From an uncultured Eggerthellaceae bacterium (GTDB lineage Bacteria; Actinomycetota; Coriobacteriia; Coriobacteriales; Eggerthellaceae): 64,000 nucleotides of DNA. The translations under genes were made by a program, and so were the position numbers. Below the pieces are notes generated by a model that did not search any database, had not been told where the DNA came from, and was given only the letters and a program-made list of their open reading frames with translations. Location of the stretch: the NCBI GenBank assembly GCA_934668515.1, contig CAKUNS010000002.1, positions 1 through 64,000 on the forward strand. The letters run 5' to 3'. Positions 57,003-64,000 of the stretch are shown one piece after another; the first letter of the stretch is position 1, and each line of letters starts with the position of its first letter.

Positions 57003-58427
57003 ATGGGACGTCCAAATGTTTATCCCACTGGTACCACGGTCTATTACCCTGACGAGGCCTATAGCGGCTACACCATCTACGATGCAGATGGCTACGGAGT
57101 CGTTATGGTCGACATGAACGGCAGGGTCGTTCGTTACTTCAAGAACTTCAATGGCTTCCCTCCCAAGGTTCTGCCCGGCGGCCATGTCATCGGCACCAGG
57201 GCTTGCCGTCCCCGCGAAAACGGCTATCAGGACATGGAAGATCTGACCATGATCGACATGGACGGCAACGTCGAGTGGACGTTCGATCGCAACCAGCTGA
57301 TCAACGATCCCGACGGTGAGCGTTGGATGGCTCGTCAGCATCATGACTACCAGGTCTCCGGTAGCCCCACTGGCTACTTCTGCCCTGGTCAGGAGCCTGA
57401 CCCCAACTTCAACAAGATGCTCATCCTCACGCACAACGACGTGCGCAAGCCCAAGATCTCCCCGCAGCTCCTTCTTGAGGACCGCCTGATCGAGATCGAC
57501 CGCGAGGGCAACATCCTCTGGGAGTGGAACATGCTCGACCACTTCAACGAGTTCGGCCTTGATGAGACTATCAAGAACGCCATGTTCCGCAACCCCAACA
57601 CCCAGCACTGCGGCCCCGAGGGTCAGGGCGACATCTTCCACGTGAACTGCGCCTCTTACCTGGGCCCGAACCACTGGTACGACGAGGGCGACGAGCGCTT
57701 CCACCCTGAGAACATCATCATGGACTCTCGCGAGGCCAACATCATGTGGATCGTCTCCCATGAGACTGGCGAGGTTGTCTGGCAGGTCGGCCCCGACTTC
57801 ACCAAGACCTCTGAGTTGCGTCTGTTCGGCACCATCGTCGGCCCGCACTTCACCCACATGATCCCCAAGGGCCTGCCGGGCGAGGGCAACATCATGCTGT
57901 ACGACAACGGCGGCTGGGCAGGCTACGGCGCACCGAGCCAGACCTCCAAGACCGGTCTGAAGGTTACCCGTCGCGATGGTTCTCGCGTCGTCGAGTTCAA
58001 CCCGACCAATCTCGAGATCGTTTGGGAGTGCACCGGCGAGCCGCTGCCCGTCGCTGCTGGCTTCAACTACAACACCAACTACTTCTACAGCCCGCTGACC
58101 TCTGCTGCTCAGCGTATGCCCAACGGCAACACGGTTATCACCGAGGGCTGCAGCGGTATCGTTCGCGAGTACACCGCTGACAAGAAGCTGGTTTGGGAGT
58201 ACGTTGCTCCGCGTGGTCTGTTCCTGTATCGCGCCTATCGTATCCCGTACGAGTGGGTTCCTCAGATCGAGAAGCCCGAGGAGATCGAGATTCCTCGCAT
58301 GAACGTGGACGAGTTCCACATCGGCGACGTCGATCCTAATAACTGGGATGAGGGCGCACGTGACGTCGAGGGCGCTCATGCGTTCGACACCCATGTCGCT
58401 GCCTGCGTCACCGGCCTGGATGAGTAG
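57003..58427 (+). CDS. arylsulfotransferase-like protein 2 (no signal peptide)
   Basis: This 474-residue paralogue of the preceding gene aligns over the full length with only small changes: MGRPNVYPTGTTVYYPDEA, ENGYQDMEDLTMIDMDGNVEWTF, LINDPDGERWMARQHHDYQ, EGQGDIFHVNCASYLGPNHWYDEGDERF and GPHFTHM, where His283 of copy 1 is Phe. Again there is no signal peptide. Divergence is concentrated around residues 345-365, where copy 1 has GEKEGMTVDGGFNPK. GAAAGGAAC lies upstream of the ATG. The pair probably arose by tandem duplication and may handle different sulfate donors or acceptors, or may no longer be sulfotransferases. A bidirectional terminator lies downstream. Confidence 0.82.
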   Translation: MGRPNVYPTGTTVYYPDEAYSGYTIYDADGYGVVMVDMNGRVVRYFKNFNGFPPKVLPGGHVIGTRACRPRENGYQDMEDLTMIDMDGNVEWTFDRNQLINDPDGERWMARQHHDYQVSGSPTGYFCPGQEPDPNFNKMLILTHNDVRKPKISPQLLLEDRLIEIDREGNILWEWNMLDHFNEFGLDETIKNAMFRNPNTQHCGPEGQGDIFHVNCASYLGPNHWYDEGDERFHPENIIMDSREANIMWIVSHETGEVVWQVGPDFTKTSELRLFGTIVGPHFTHMIPKGLPGEGNIMLYDNGGWAGYGAPSQTSKTGLKVTRRDGSRVVEFNPTNLEIVWECTGEPLPVAAGFNYNTNYFYSPLTSAAQRMPNGNTVITEGCSGIVREYTADKKLVWEYVAPRGLFLYRAYRIPYEWVPQIEKPEEIEIPRMNVDEFHIGDVDPNNWDEGARDVEGAHAFDTHVAACVTGLDE

Positions 58428-58466
58428 TTCGCGCATAACGCGAACGCGCTCCAACGCGTGATTTTT

Positions 58467-58500
58467 CGAATGCCGATCGGGTTTTTCCGGTCGGCATTCG
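58467..58500. terminator. hairpin with T-rich loop after arylsulfotransferase 2
   Basis: The arms CGAATGCCGA/TCGGCATTCG extend through TCGG/CCGG around loop GTTTTT. No T-run follows, so it may act as a transcript-end stabiliser rather than a classical terminator. Confidence 0.5.
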
Positions 58501-58552
58501 TGCGTCTGGGGCCAATCCGGCGTTTTCGCCGGTGTTTCGGGGTCTTTGCGTG

Positions 58553-58589
58553 AAAAGAAGGCCGGCTCGTAAGAGCCGGCCTTCTGGTT
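58553..58589 (-). terminator. bidirectional terminator, DsbA-like gene side
   Basis: The perfect 13-bp arms (58556-58568 and 58573-58585) with loop GTAA are followed on the minus strand by TTTT. It lies 38 bases after the DsbA-like stop codon. Confidence 0.82.
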
Positions 58590-58623
58590 TCCTTGCCGTT
58601 TTACCGCGTGCTGAAGTGCTGAG

Positions 58624-59529
58624 TTACAGTGCCAGGCACTCGCCCGTTGCGGGGTTGCAGAACGACAGGGGCTTCGACTTCACGAAATAGCTGCTGCCGC
58701 CATCGACCTTCTCGAAGGTGCCCATGGCAAGCAGATCGTCAACGCAGGCGGCAAGCTGCTCGTCGGTAAGATCGAACAGAACCTGGATCTCGCGAGCCAT
58801 GACGCTGCCGTAGGTTGAGACGAACTTCACGGCGGCGTCAAGCGAGTACTCGGGCGTTTCAAGGACGATCTCGCCGTCGGTGAGCTCGGCGATGGCGCTC
58901 TTGAAGAAGGCGAACTCGCTGTAGCCCGTTGCCGACTTCTCGGCCTTGCCGTACGTGACGTTGTAAGTGGGGTAGGTGCGTACCTGATGCTGGCTGGAGG
59001 TGATGAGGTCGGCGGAGTACAGCTCCTCGGCGGTGCCGTCGGTCATGTCCTTCTTGAAGCGCTCGAGGTCGACGGGGAATTCCGCAGCCAGCTGGACAAG
59101 GTCGTCAACCGTGACCAAGGTGCGGCCTTCGGCGTAACGGGCCTCGCGCATACGGCGCAGGAACTTTTCGGAAGCCTCGCGGTTCTGGATATGCATGGCC
59201 TTGTAGGCAAGGCACATGGGAACGGACGTGATGTCGTTCATGCCCAACTTGTCGACGGCTTCGAAATCGATGGGCACGCCGGTGCGGTTGGCGGCTTTCT
59301 TAATGCCCTGCGACATCTGCTCCTTGAACTGGACGAATCGTGCGTCAGCGTGCTCGTCGCGGCCGACGATGTCGCGCACGTCGCCAATGAGCATGCCCAT
59401 GATGGTGACGATCTCGACCTTGTCGCCAAGCAGGTACTCGATCTTGCGCATGGCAGGTTCCATGCCGTAGCACCACGTGCACAGCGGGTCGGTGTACTGG
59501 ATGATCTTGATTTTCTGGTCTGCAGCCAT
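58624..59529 (-). CDS. DsbA/FrnE-like thioredoxin-fold protein
   Basis: This 301-residue protein has a DsbA-type thioredoxin fold. The N-terminal strand leads into DPLCTWCYG, with the redox pair Cys17 and Cys20. A long helical insertion follows (about 60-185), then the cis-Pro segment YPTYNVTYG, and a C-terminal ~100-residue helical extension ends with CNPATGECLAL. There is no signal peptide, so it should act in the cytosol, like FrnE-type disulfide isomerases/2-hydroxychromene isomerase relatives. GGAGGGG lies before the ATG. It converges on the two arylsulfotransferase-like genes; in uropathogenic E. coli assT is linked to the dedicated DsbL/DsbI pair, so the proximity may be meaningful. 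Confidence 0.8.
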   Translation of the reverse strand: MAADQKIKIIQYTDPLCTWCYGMEPAMRKIEYLLGDKVEIVTIMGMLIGDVRDIVGRDEHADARFVQFKEQMSQGIKKAANRTGVPIDFEAVDKLGMNDITSVPMCLAYKAMHIQNREASEKFLRRMREARYAEGRTLVTVDDLVQLAAEFPVDLERFKKDMTDGTAEELYSADLITSSQHQVRTYPTYNVTYGKAEKSATGYSEFAFFKSAIAELTDGEIVLETPEYSLDAAVKFVSTYGSVMAREIQVLFDLTDEQLAACVDDLLAMGTFEKVDGGSSYFVKSKPLSFCNPATGECLAL

Positions 59530-59642
59530 GAGTATCCCCTCCGAGTAGTGTTTTACCAGCGAAACGATATCACGAACGGCGGTTCAGCGGCAATGACGCG
59601 TTGGCAACATGTCAGGGCATTCGGCATGGTAAAGTGGGGGAC

Positions 59643-60281
59643 ATGGATTCTTACCAAACAATAACCGGCTCCTCTCAGGGCGAATACGAAGAGAAGAAAA
59701 GCCGCTTCATCGCGTATCTTTCCCACGTGGAAACCGAAGAAGAGGCGCTGGATTTCATTGCCAACGTGAAGGCGCAGCATCCCATGGCGCGCCATCACGT
59801 GTACGCGTATGCCCTGCGTGCCGAGAACCGCGTGCGCTACTCCGACGACGGCGAGCCGCAAAAGACGGCCGGCCTGCCCACGCTCTCGGTGCTTCAGCAC
59901 GCCGAGCTGGTTGACGTTGCGTGCGTGGTGGTGCGCTACTTCGGCGGCACGCTTCTTGGCACGGGCGGGTTGGTTCGCGCCTACACCAAGGCAACGCAGA
60001 ATGCGGTGGTGCTGGCGCGCACGGCGTCGTTCGCGCCTTGCTGCGATGTGGTTATCTGCGTCGATTACCCGCTGTATGAGAAGCTGTCCTACGTGCTGAA
60101 AACCCGCGGCGTTCCCGTTATGGACACGGAGTTCTCGTCGGACGTCACCATTACGGTGCGCGTTCTGGCCGAAACAGTAGACGGCCTTGTCCGCATGGTC
60201 CGTGAGTGCTGCCAGGGACGAGAAGAGCTGCTCGTCGGCGACAAGCAGCTCCAATTGATTGAGAATCTGGCGAATCAGTAA
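59643..60281 (+). CDS. YigZ/IMPACT family protein
   Basis: This 212-residue protein is of the UPF0029/IMPACT family. The conserved N-terminal domain shows EYEEKKSRFIAYLSHVETEEEA, HPMARHHVYAYAL, RYSDDGEPQKTAGLPTLSVL and VVVRYFGGTLLGTGGLVRAYTKA. The C-terminal ferredoxin-like domain (DUF1949) follows. The family is linked to translation factors in eukaryotes, but the bacterial role is unresolved. The ATG at 59643 has GGGGG upstream; an earlier in-frame ATG at 59601 would overlap the promoter region. It is divergent from the DsbA-like gene and convergent with the LysR gene. Confidence 0.88.
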   Translation: MDSYQTITGSSQGEYEEKKSRFIAYLSHVETEEEALDFIANVKAQHPMARHHVYAYALRAENRVRYSDDGEPQKTAGLPTLSVLQHAELVDVACVVVRYFGGTLLGTGGLVRAYTKATQNAVVLARTASFAPCCDVVICVDYPLYEKLSYVLKTRGVPVMDTEFSSDVTITVRVLAETVDGLVRMVRECCQGREELLVGDKQLQLIENLANQ

Positions 60282-60320
60282 GTTCGCTTCGCGTTGCCGT
60301 CCGACACGGGCGGCTTCCCG

Positions 60321-61262
60321 TTAGTCGAACGTCGGCGTTTCGGCGGTCGATTCAACCGTGGGGTTGTCGTCGATCACTTGATGAAGCATATCGATGTAAT
60401 CCAGCAGAAGCTTGCTGGGCCTGCGGCCGTTGTGCATGATGTAGCCCACGCGCATGGTCTCGTCGACGTCCAGCGGAATGGCCACGATGCCGCTGTGCAT
60501 CTCGGCGGAAAGAACGCCCGTCGAGATGGTGTAGCCGTTGAAGCTGGTTAGAAGGTTGGTGAGCGTGCCGCGGTCGGAGAACCTGATGTTGCGGTCATGC
60601 GGTAGGTAGCCAAGCGGCTCTTCTGAGTAATAGAACGAATTAGTGGTTCCCTGCTCGAACGAGTAGCGGGGGTAGGGCGCCAAGTCCTCGGGCTTCAGCA
60701 GCTTCTTCTGCGAAAGCGGGTGATGGTCGCCCACGAAGACGTGCGCCTGTGCGTCGAACAGCGGGTAGAAGGTGACGTCCGCATCGCGAAACGCCTTCGA
60801 CAGCACGCGCTCGTTGAAGTCGTCCAGGTACAGCACGCCGATCTCGCTGCGGAAGGTGCGCACGTCGTCGATGATCTGGCCGGTTGCGCACTCGCGCAGC
60901 ACGAAATCGTACACCTCGTGAGCGCACTTTTCGGCGATGTTGATGAACGCCTGCAGGCTGAAGTAGTAGTGCTGCGTCGAGACGGACAGGCGCACCTGAG
61001 AGTCCTTACCGGTGGCGTAGCGCGATTCCAACATATCGGCCTGCTCGACAACCTGGCGAGCGTAGCCAAGCAGTTCGGTGCCGTCGTTGGTTAGCGTGAC
61101 GCCGCGGTTCGAACGTGTGAAAATCGTGATGCCAAGCTCGTGTTCCAGGTCTTTGATCGCGGTCGAGAGGTTCGATTGCGAGACGTACATGTTCTGGGCT
61201 GCGGCGTTGATTGACCCCTGCTCGGAGATGGCAATGAGGTATCTGAGCTGCTGTAACGTCAT
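60321..61262 (-). CDS. LysR-type transcriptional regulator
   Basis: This 313-residue regulator has the LysR winged HTH in residues 1-60 (MTLQQLRYLIAISEQGSINAAAQNMYVSQSNLSTAIKDLEHELG) and a periplasmic-binding-like effector domain (about 90-300). It is divergent from the phenylacetate-CoA-ligase-like gene across a 282-base AT-rich gap, the classical LysR layout, so that gene is its likely target. The effector domain (STQHYYFSLQAF, IIDDVRTFRSEIGVLYLDDF, FNGYTISTGVL) resembles the stand-alone protein encoded at 62921-63574. The coinducer is unknown; an aromatic acid or its CoA ester is a reasonable guess from the neighbour. Confidence 0.92.
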   Translation of the reverse strand: MTLQQLRYLIAISEQGSINAAAQNMYVSQSNLSTAIKDLEHELGITIFTRSNRGVTLTNDGTELLGYARQVVEQADMLESRYATGKDSQVRLSVSTQHYYFSLQAFINIAEKCAHEVYDFVLRECATGQIIDDVRTFRSEIGVLYLDDFNERVLSKAFRDADVTFYPLFDAQAHVFVGDHHPLSQKKLLKPEDLAPYPRYSFEQGTTNSFYYSEEPLGYLPHDRNIRFSDRGTLTNLLTSFNGYTISTGVLSAEMHSGIVAIPLDVDETMRVGYIMHNGRRPSKLLLDYIDMLHQVIDDNPTVESTAETPTFD

Positions 61263-61544
61263 ATTCTTGCTTCCTTTTCCGCGTGGTGAAAACCCCGTAT
61301 TCGATATCGCATATGGTATTAGATTATTAGCTGAATGGGGTTATCTGTTTTCCCGAATACTATATACCAAGATCCTGAATAGCCGTTTATCTTGTTCGAG
61401 AAGGCTAATAATGGTTTTATACATATGCGTTATAGGATCCTTCGCTTCCTTTTGAACAGCGAACAAAAAATCGATCAGCGCACGGCAAAGTGCGTGGGGC
61501 GGGCCCGCTTGGAGCGACGCTCGCATACGATGCAAGGAGTAAGA
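61263..61544. promoter_or_regulatory. divergent LysR / CoA-ligase control region
   Basis: This 282-base intergenic region is AT-richer than its surroundings. It holds two inverted pairs: GTATTCG (61298-61304) with CGAATAC (61354-61360), and CGCATATG (61309-61316) with CATATGCG (61422-61429). They could be LysR contact sites. No promoter close to consensus is evident. Confidence 0.4.
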
Positions 61545-62888
61545 ATGGCCAAGAAGAACATTCCGTACGATCAGAAGTACTACGATCCCGAGATCGAGAC
61601 CATGCCGCGTCCCGAACTTGAGGCTATGCAGCTCGAGCGCCTGAAGGCGATGGTCAAGTACGCGTACGAGAACACCGTTTGGTACAAGCGCTCGTTCGAC
61701 GAGGCTGGCGTGAAGCCCGAGGATATCCAGACCCTGGCCGACATCGCCAAGTTCCCGTTCGTCGACAAGGCCACCGAGCGCCAGACCCAGCACGTGGGCA
61801 GTTTCTTCGGCGAGATGTGCTCGGTTCCCGAGGAAGACGTCGTTTTCATGGCCACCTCTTCGGGTTCCACCGGCGTTCCCACCGTCAGCCCCTTCACGCA
61901 GGAGGACTTCGACCTGTGGCAGTCCACCGAGGCCCGTCTGTTCTGGCAGGCCGGCATGCGTCCGAACGACCGCTACGTCCACGGCCTGAACTTCGCGCTG
62001 TACGTTGGCGGCCCCGACGTCATGGGCGCTCAGGAGCTTGGCGCTTTGGCCATTTGGGTTGGCGCCGTTCCTTCTGACCGCCTGCTGTTCGTTTTGAAGC
62101 AGTACCAGCCCACTGTTATTTGGACTTCGCCCTCTTACGCATGGACCCTGGGCGTTAAGGCAAAGGAGAAGGGCTTCGACCCCAAGACCGACTTCAACAT
62201 TCATACCATCATCGTCGCCGGCGAGCCGGGCGGCTCCATCGCTTCCACGCGTGAGGCCATCGAGAATTTGTGGGACGCTAAGGTCGTCGACTTCTTCGGT
62301 CTGTCCGACATCTACGGTGCTTGTGCCGCCATGTGCGAGGCGAAGGACGGCCTGCACATTGTCGAGGACCAGATTCTGGTTGAGACCGTCGATCCTGCCA
62401 CCGGCGAGGTTCTTGAGCCGGGCAGCGTGGGCGAGCTTACCTACACCACGCTTATGAAGAAGGCCCGCCCGATGATTCGTTTCCGCACGGGCGACATCGG
62501 TTACGTTTCCACCGAGAAGTGCAGCTGCGGCCGTACCCATGCCCGTATCCACGTGACCGGCCGCAAGGACGAGATGTTCATCGTCGGCGCCGTGAACGTG
62601 TTCCCGTCCGACATCGAGTACGTCGTGCGCGGCTCCGAGGGTCTGACCGGTGAGTACTCCATCCGCGTGTATGATGAGAACTACACCACGCGCTACGAGG
62701 TTTCCGTCGAGCGCGCGTTTGGCAGCGACGAGCCCTACGACAAGGTTTCCAAGCGCGTCGAGGCTGCGTTGAAAGCTCACTGCGGCGTTCGTCCCGCCAA
62801 GGTCATCGTTTACGATGCCGACGGTTTGGGCGTTTCGGCCGAGCATAAGGCCAAGCGCTTCATCGACGAGCGCGACAGCGCCAAATAG
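61545..62888 (+). CDS. phenylacetate-CoA ligase-like AMP-forming enzyme
   Basis: This 447-residue member of the PaaK branch of adenylate-forming enzymes activates an acid to acyl-AMP and then acyl-CoA. Motifs in order: the N-terminal MAKKNIPYDQKYYDPEIETM (family-typical), the P-loop SSGSTGVPT (residues 105-113), FFGLSDIYGA, RFRTGDIGYV, CSCGRTHARI and the GRKDEMFIVGAVNVFPSDIE hinge with the C-terminal lid. The length matches PaaK. AAGGAG is six bases before the ATG at 61545; upstream in-frame ATGs lie in the regulatory region. Substrates are probably phenylacetate or a related arylacetate, supported by the downstream ketoacid oxidoreductase gene, but other acids are possible. Confidence 0.88.
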   Translation: MAKKNIPYDQKYYDPEIETMPRPELEAMQLERLKAMVKYAYENTVWYKRSFDEAGVKPEDIQTLADIAKFPFVDKATERQTQHVGSFFGEMCSVPEEDVVFMATSSGSTGVPTVSPFTQEDFDLWQSTEARLFWQAGMRPNDRYVHGLNFALYVGGPDVMGAQELGALAIWVGAVPSDRLLFVLKQYQPTVIWTSPSYAWTLGVKAKEKGFDPKTDFNIHTIIVAGEPGGSIASTREAIENLWDAKVVDFFGLSDIYGACAAMCEAKDGLHIVEDQILVETVDPATGEVLEPGSVGELTYTTLMKKARPMIRFRTGDIGYVSTEKCSCGRTHARIHVTGRKDEMFIVGAVNVFPSDIEYVVRGSEGLTGEYSIRVYDENYTTRYEVSVERAFGSDEPYDKVSKRVEAALKAHCGVRPAKVIVYDADGLGVSAEHKAKRFIDERDSAK

Positions 62889-62920
62889 AATCCTGCAACC
62901 TTCAGTAGCTAGGAGCTATC

Positions 62921-63574
62921 ATGACCAATCAATTCGCAGTTTCCGGTCAGCATTACCTGTTCAACGTTCAGACGTTCGCAAGCACGGTTCTTTCTGTGGG
63001 CGGCGATGCCTATCAGTACGCATTCCGCGACCGCACCACGCAGGGCGTTATCGATGACGTCGCCAATGGCGAGTCCGAGCTGGGCGTTCTTCTTGAGACC
63101 ACCACGACGGCGGCCGATCTTGAGGCTGCTTTCGACAAGGCAGGCCTTCGCTTCGTCGAGCTTATCCAGTCCACGCCGCGCGTTGCGCTGCCGGCAAGCC
63201 ACCCCATGGTGAACGCCGACAAGCTCACGCTTGAGCAGCTCGAGGACTATCCCTACATCTATTTCGAGCAGGGTGAGGATGCCCCCGCGTATTTCGCTGA
63301 GGAGGCTTTGGCTGACGAAGCGCGCCGTAAGAGCATTGCCACCACCGACCGCGCATCGCTTTCCGAGCTTATCGTTGCGCTAAACGGCTACACGGTGACC
63401 AGCGGCATTTTGGTCGGCGTGTCTGACGGCCCAGGTCTGACCACGGTTGCCCTTGACACCGATGTGAAGCTTCATCTTGGCTATATCATTCGCAAGGACG
63501 CTGAGCTTTCGCCGATCGGCGCCAAGTTCGTCGACAAGCTTGAGAAGAACCTCGTCAAGTACGCGAAGTTTTAA
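62921..63574 (+). CDS. stand-alone LysR-type effector-binding domain without HTH
   Basis: The 217-residue protein corresponds to the effector domain of LysR regulators and aligns with residues about 90-310 of the LysR protein encoded at 60321-61262. Matching blocks are AVSGQHYLFNVQTF vs SVSTQHYYFSLQAF, GVIDDVANGESELGVLLE vs QIIDDVRTFRSEIGVLYL, and ALNGYTVTSGILVGVSDGPGLTTVALD vs SFNGYTISTGVLSAEMHSGIVAIPLD. No DNA-binding domain is present, and the gene has its own ribosome site (AGGAG six bases before ATG), so it is not a truncated remnant. It lies 32 bases after the ligase. It may heterodimerise with the LysR protein, buffer the coinducer, or sense it for another partner. Confidence 0.82.
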   Translation: MTNQFAVSGQHYLFNVQTFASTVLSVGGDAYQYAFRDRTTQGVIDDVANGESELGVLLETTTTAADLEAAFDKAGLRFVELIQSTPRVALPASHPMVNADKLTLEQLEDYPYIYFEQGEDAPAYFAEEALADEARRKSIATTDRASLSELIVALNGYTVTSGILVGVSDGPGLTTVALDTDVKLHLGYIIRKDAELSPIGAKFVDKLEKNLVKYAKF

Positions 63575-63682
63575 TTAAAGTCGTCGCTCGTTTAAACAGT
63601 CGTAACAACCACGCTCCGCTTTCTTTCCCCTCCCGATGCTTTGGCTATACTGTTAGCCACGATATTGAGAGGGGATTTTTCA

Positions 63683-64000
63683 TGACCGAGGTTCTATGGC
63701 ACGGCCGCGGTGGGCAAGGCGCGTTCACGGCGGCGCGCTTGCTGGGTGCTGCCGCATCGATCGACGATGCTGGATACGCCCTGGCATTCCCGTCGTTCGG
63801 TCCCGAACGCCGTGGCGCTCCCATGCGCGCATTTACCAAGATCAGCGAGTCGCCCATTGGCGACCGAAGTGCTATCAAGCAGGCCGATTTCGTCATCTAC
63901 CTTGACGAGACCCTGATGACCGACGGCTACGACGCCGAACTTGCCCAGGGCGGCATGGTTCTGGTGAACGCTGCAAGCGTTCCCGCATGCGCCAAGGGCG
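63683..64000 (+). CDS. 2-oxoacid:ferredoxin oxidoreductase gamma subunit (3' end cut by window)
   Basis: The open frame runs from the ATG at 63683 to the window end (106 residues, no stop). MTEVLWHGRGGQGAFTAARL is the N-terminal signature of the gamma subunit (POR family, Pfam 01558) of pyruvate/ketoisovalerate/indolepyruvate:ferredoxin oxidoreductases. It is followed by AFPSFGPERRGAPMRAFTKIS and ADFVIYLDETL. These enzymes oxidatively decarboxylate 2-oxoacids to acyl-CoA with ferredoxin reduction. GAGAGGGG lies upstream, and TATACT at 63646-63651 is a possible -10 element within an inverted GGCTA/TAGCC repeat. The missing subunits should lie just beyond the window. Confidence 0.88.

Overview
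The window is about 64 kb of GC-rich, gene-dense chromosome, and it most resembles a Coriobacteriia (Actinomycetota) genome of the Eggerthellales type. That placement is inference. It rests on the complete cytochrome c maturation cluster in an organism that otherwise has Gram-positive features (SufBDSU with SufU, a Veg protein next to RsmA, a CwlO-like secreted wall protein), on a large fused 2-hydroxyacyl-CoA dehydratase activase, and on tandem arylsulfotransferases. No phage, integrase, insertion sequence or CRISPR array is visible.

Layout. 2-4144: SUF iron-sulfur assembly operon (sufB partial, sufD, sufS, sufU). 4387-11846: a RecJ-RecQ fusion, the bifunctional ppGpp enzyme, a metallo-beta-lactamase-fold hydrolase and a PhoU-like DUF47 protein. 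12056-15371: lysC, asd and tlyA. 15518-19025: fluoride channel, UPF0210 protein, a HIRAN protein and a WYL regulator. 19264-25647: a 1580-residue activase/dehydratase fusion, rsmI and a YgjP-like metallopeptidase. 25726-27956: an XRE regulator with a membrane protein, and a secreted wall protein. 28138-33545: metG, tatD, a flavoprotein, rsmA, veg and tRNA-Ala(CGC), an order close to the Bacillus metS-ksgA-veg region. 33688-37519: two paralogous MFS transporters around a leucine-rich-repeat protein. 37691-43116: ccmE-F-A-B-C-D. 43381-50140: galU, a homocysteine-methyltransferase-like protein, mscS, a probable 6S RNA, rarA, a DUF948 protein and an AI-2E-family exporter. 50366-54512: alaS and an amidohydrolase. 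54547-64000: accessory metabolism, with a nitroreductase, two arylsulfotransferase-like proteins, a DsbA-like protein, a YigZ protein, a LysR regulator divergent from a phenylacetate-CoA-ligase-like enzyme, a LysR effector domain without a DNA-binding domain, and the start of a ketoacid:ferredoxin oxidoreductase gamma gene.

The most notable points are these. (1) A family of about 46-nt hairpin repeats occurs after relA and across the end of ccmD; its inner and outer stems differ between copies but stay complementary, around conserved CGAG and CGACA strands. (2) A probable 6S RNA lies on the minus strand between mscS and rarA. (3) RecJ nuclease and a RecQ-type helicase are fused in one chain. 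(4) CcmE carries the CxxxY haem handle and a second OB-like domain. (5) The LysR-type effector domain without an HTH sits beside its full-length paralogue. (6) The homocysteine methyltransferase-like protein has lost all three zinc ligands. (7) Two tandem arylsulfotransferase-like proteins lack signal peptides and sit near a similarly leaderless CxxC thioredoxin-fold protein.
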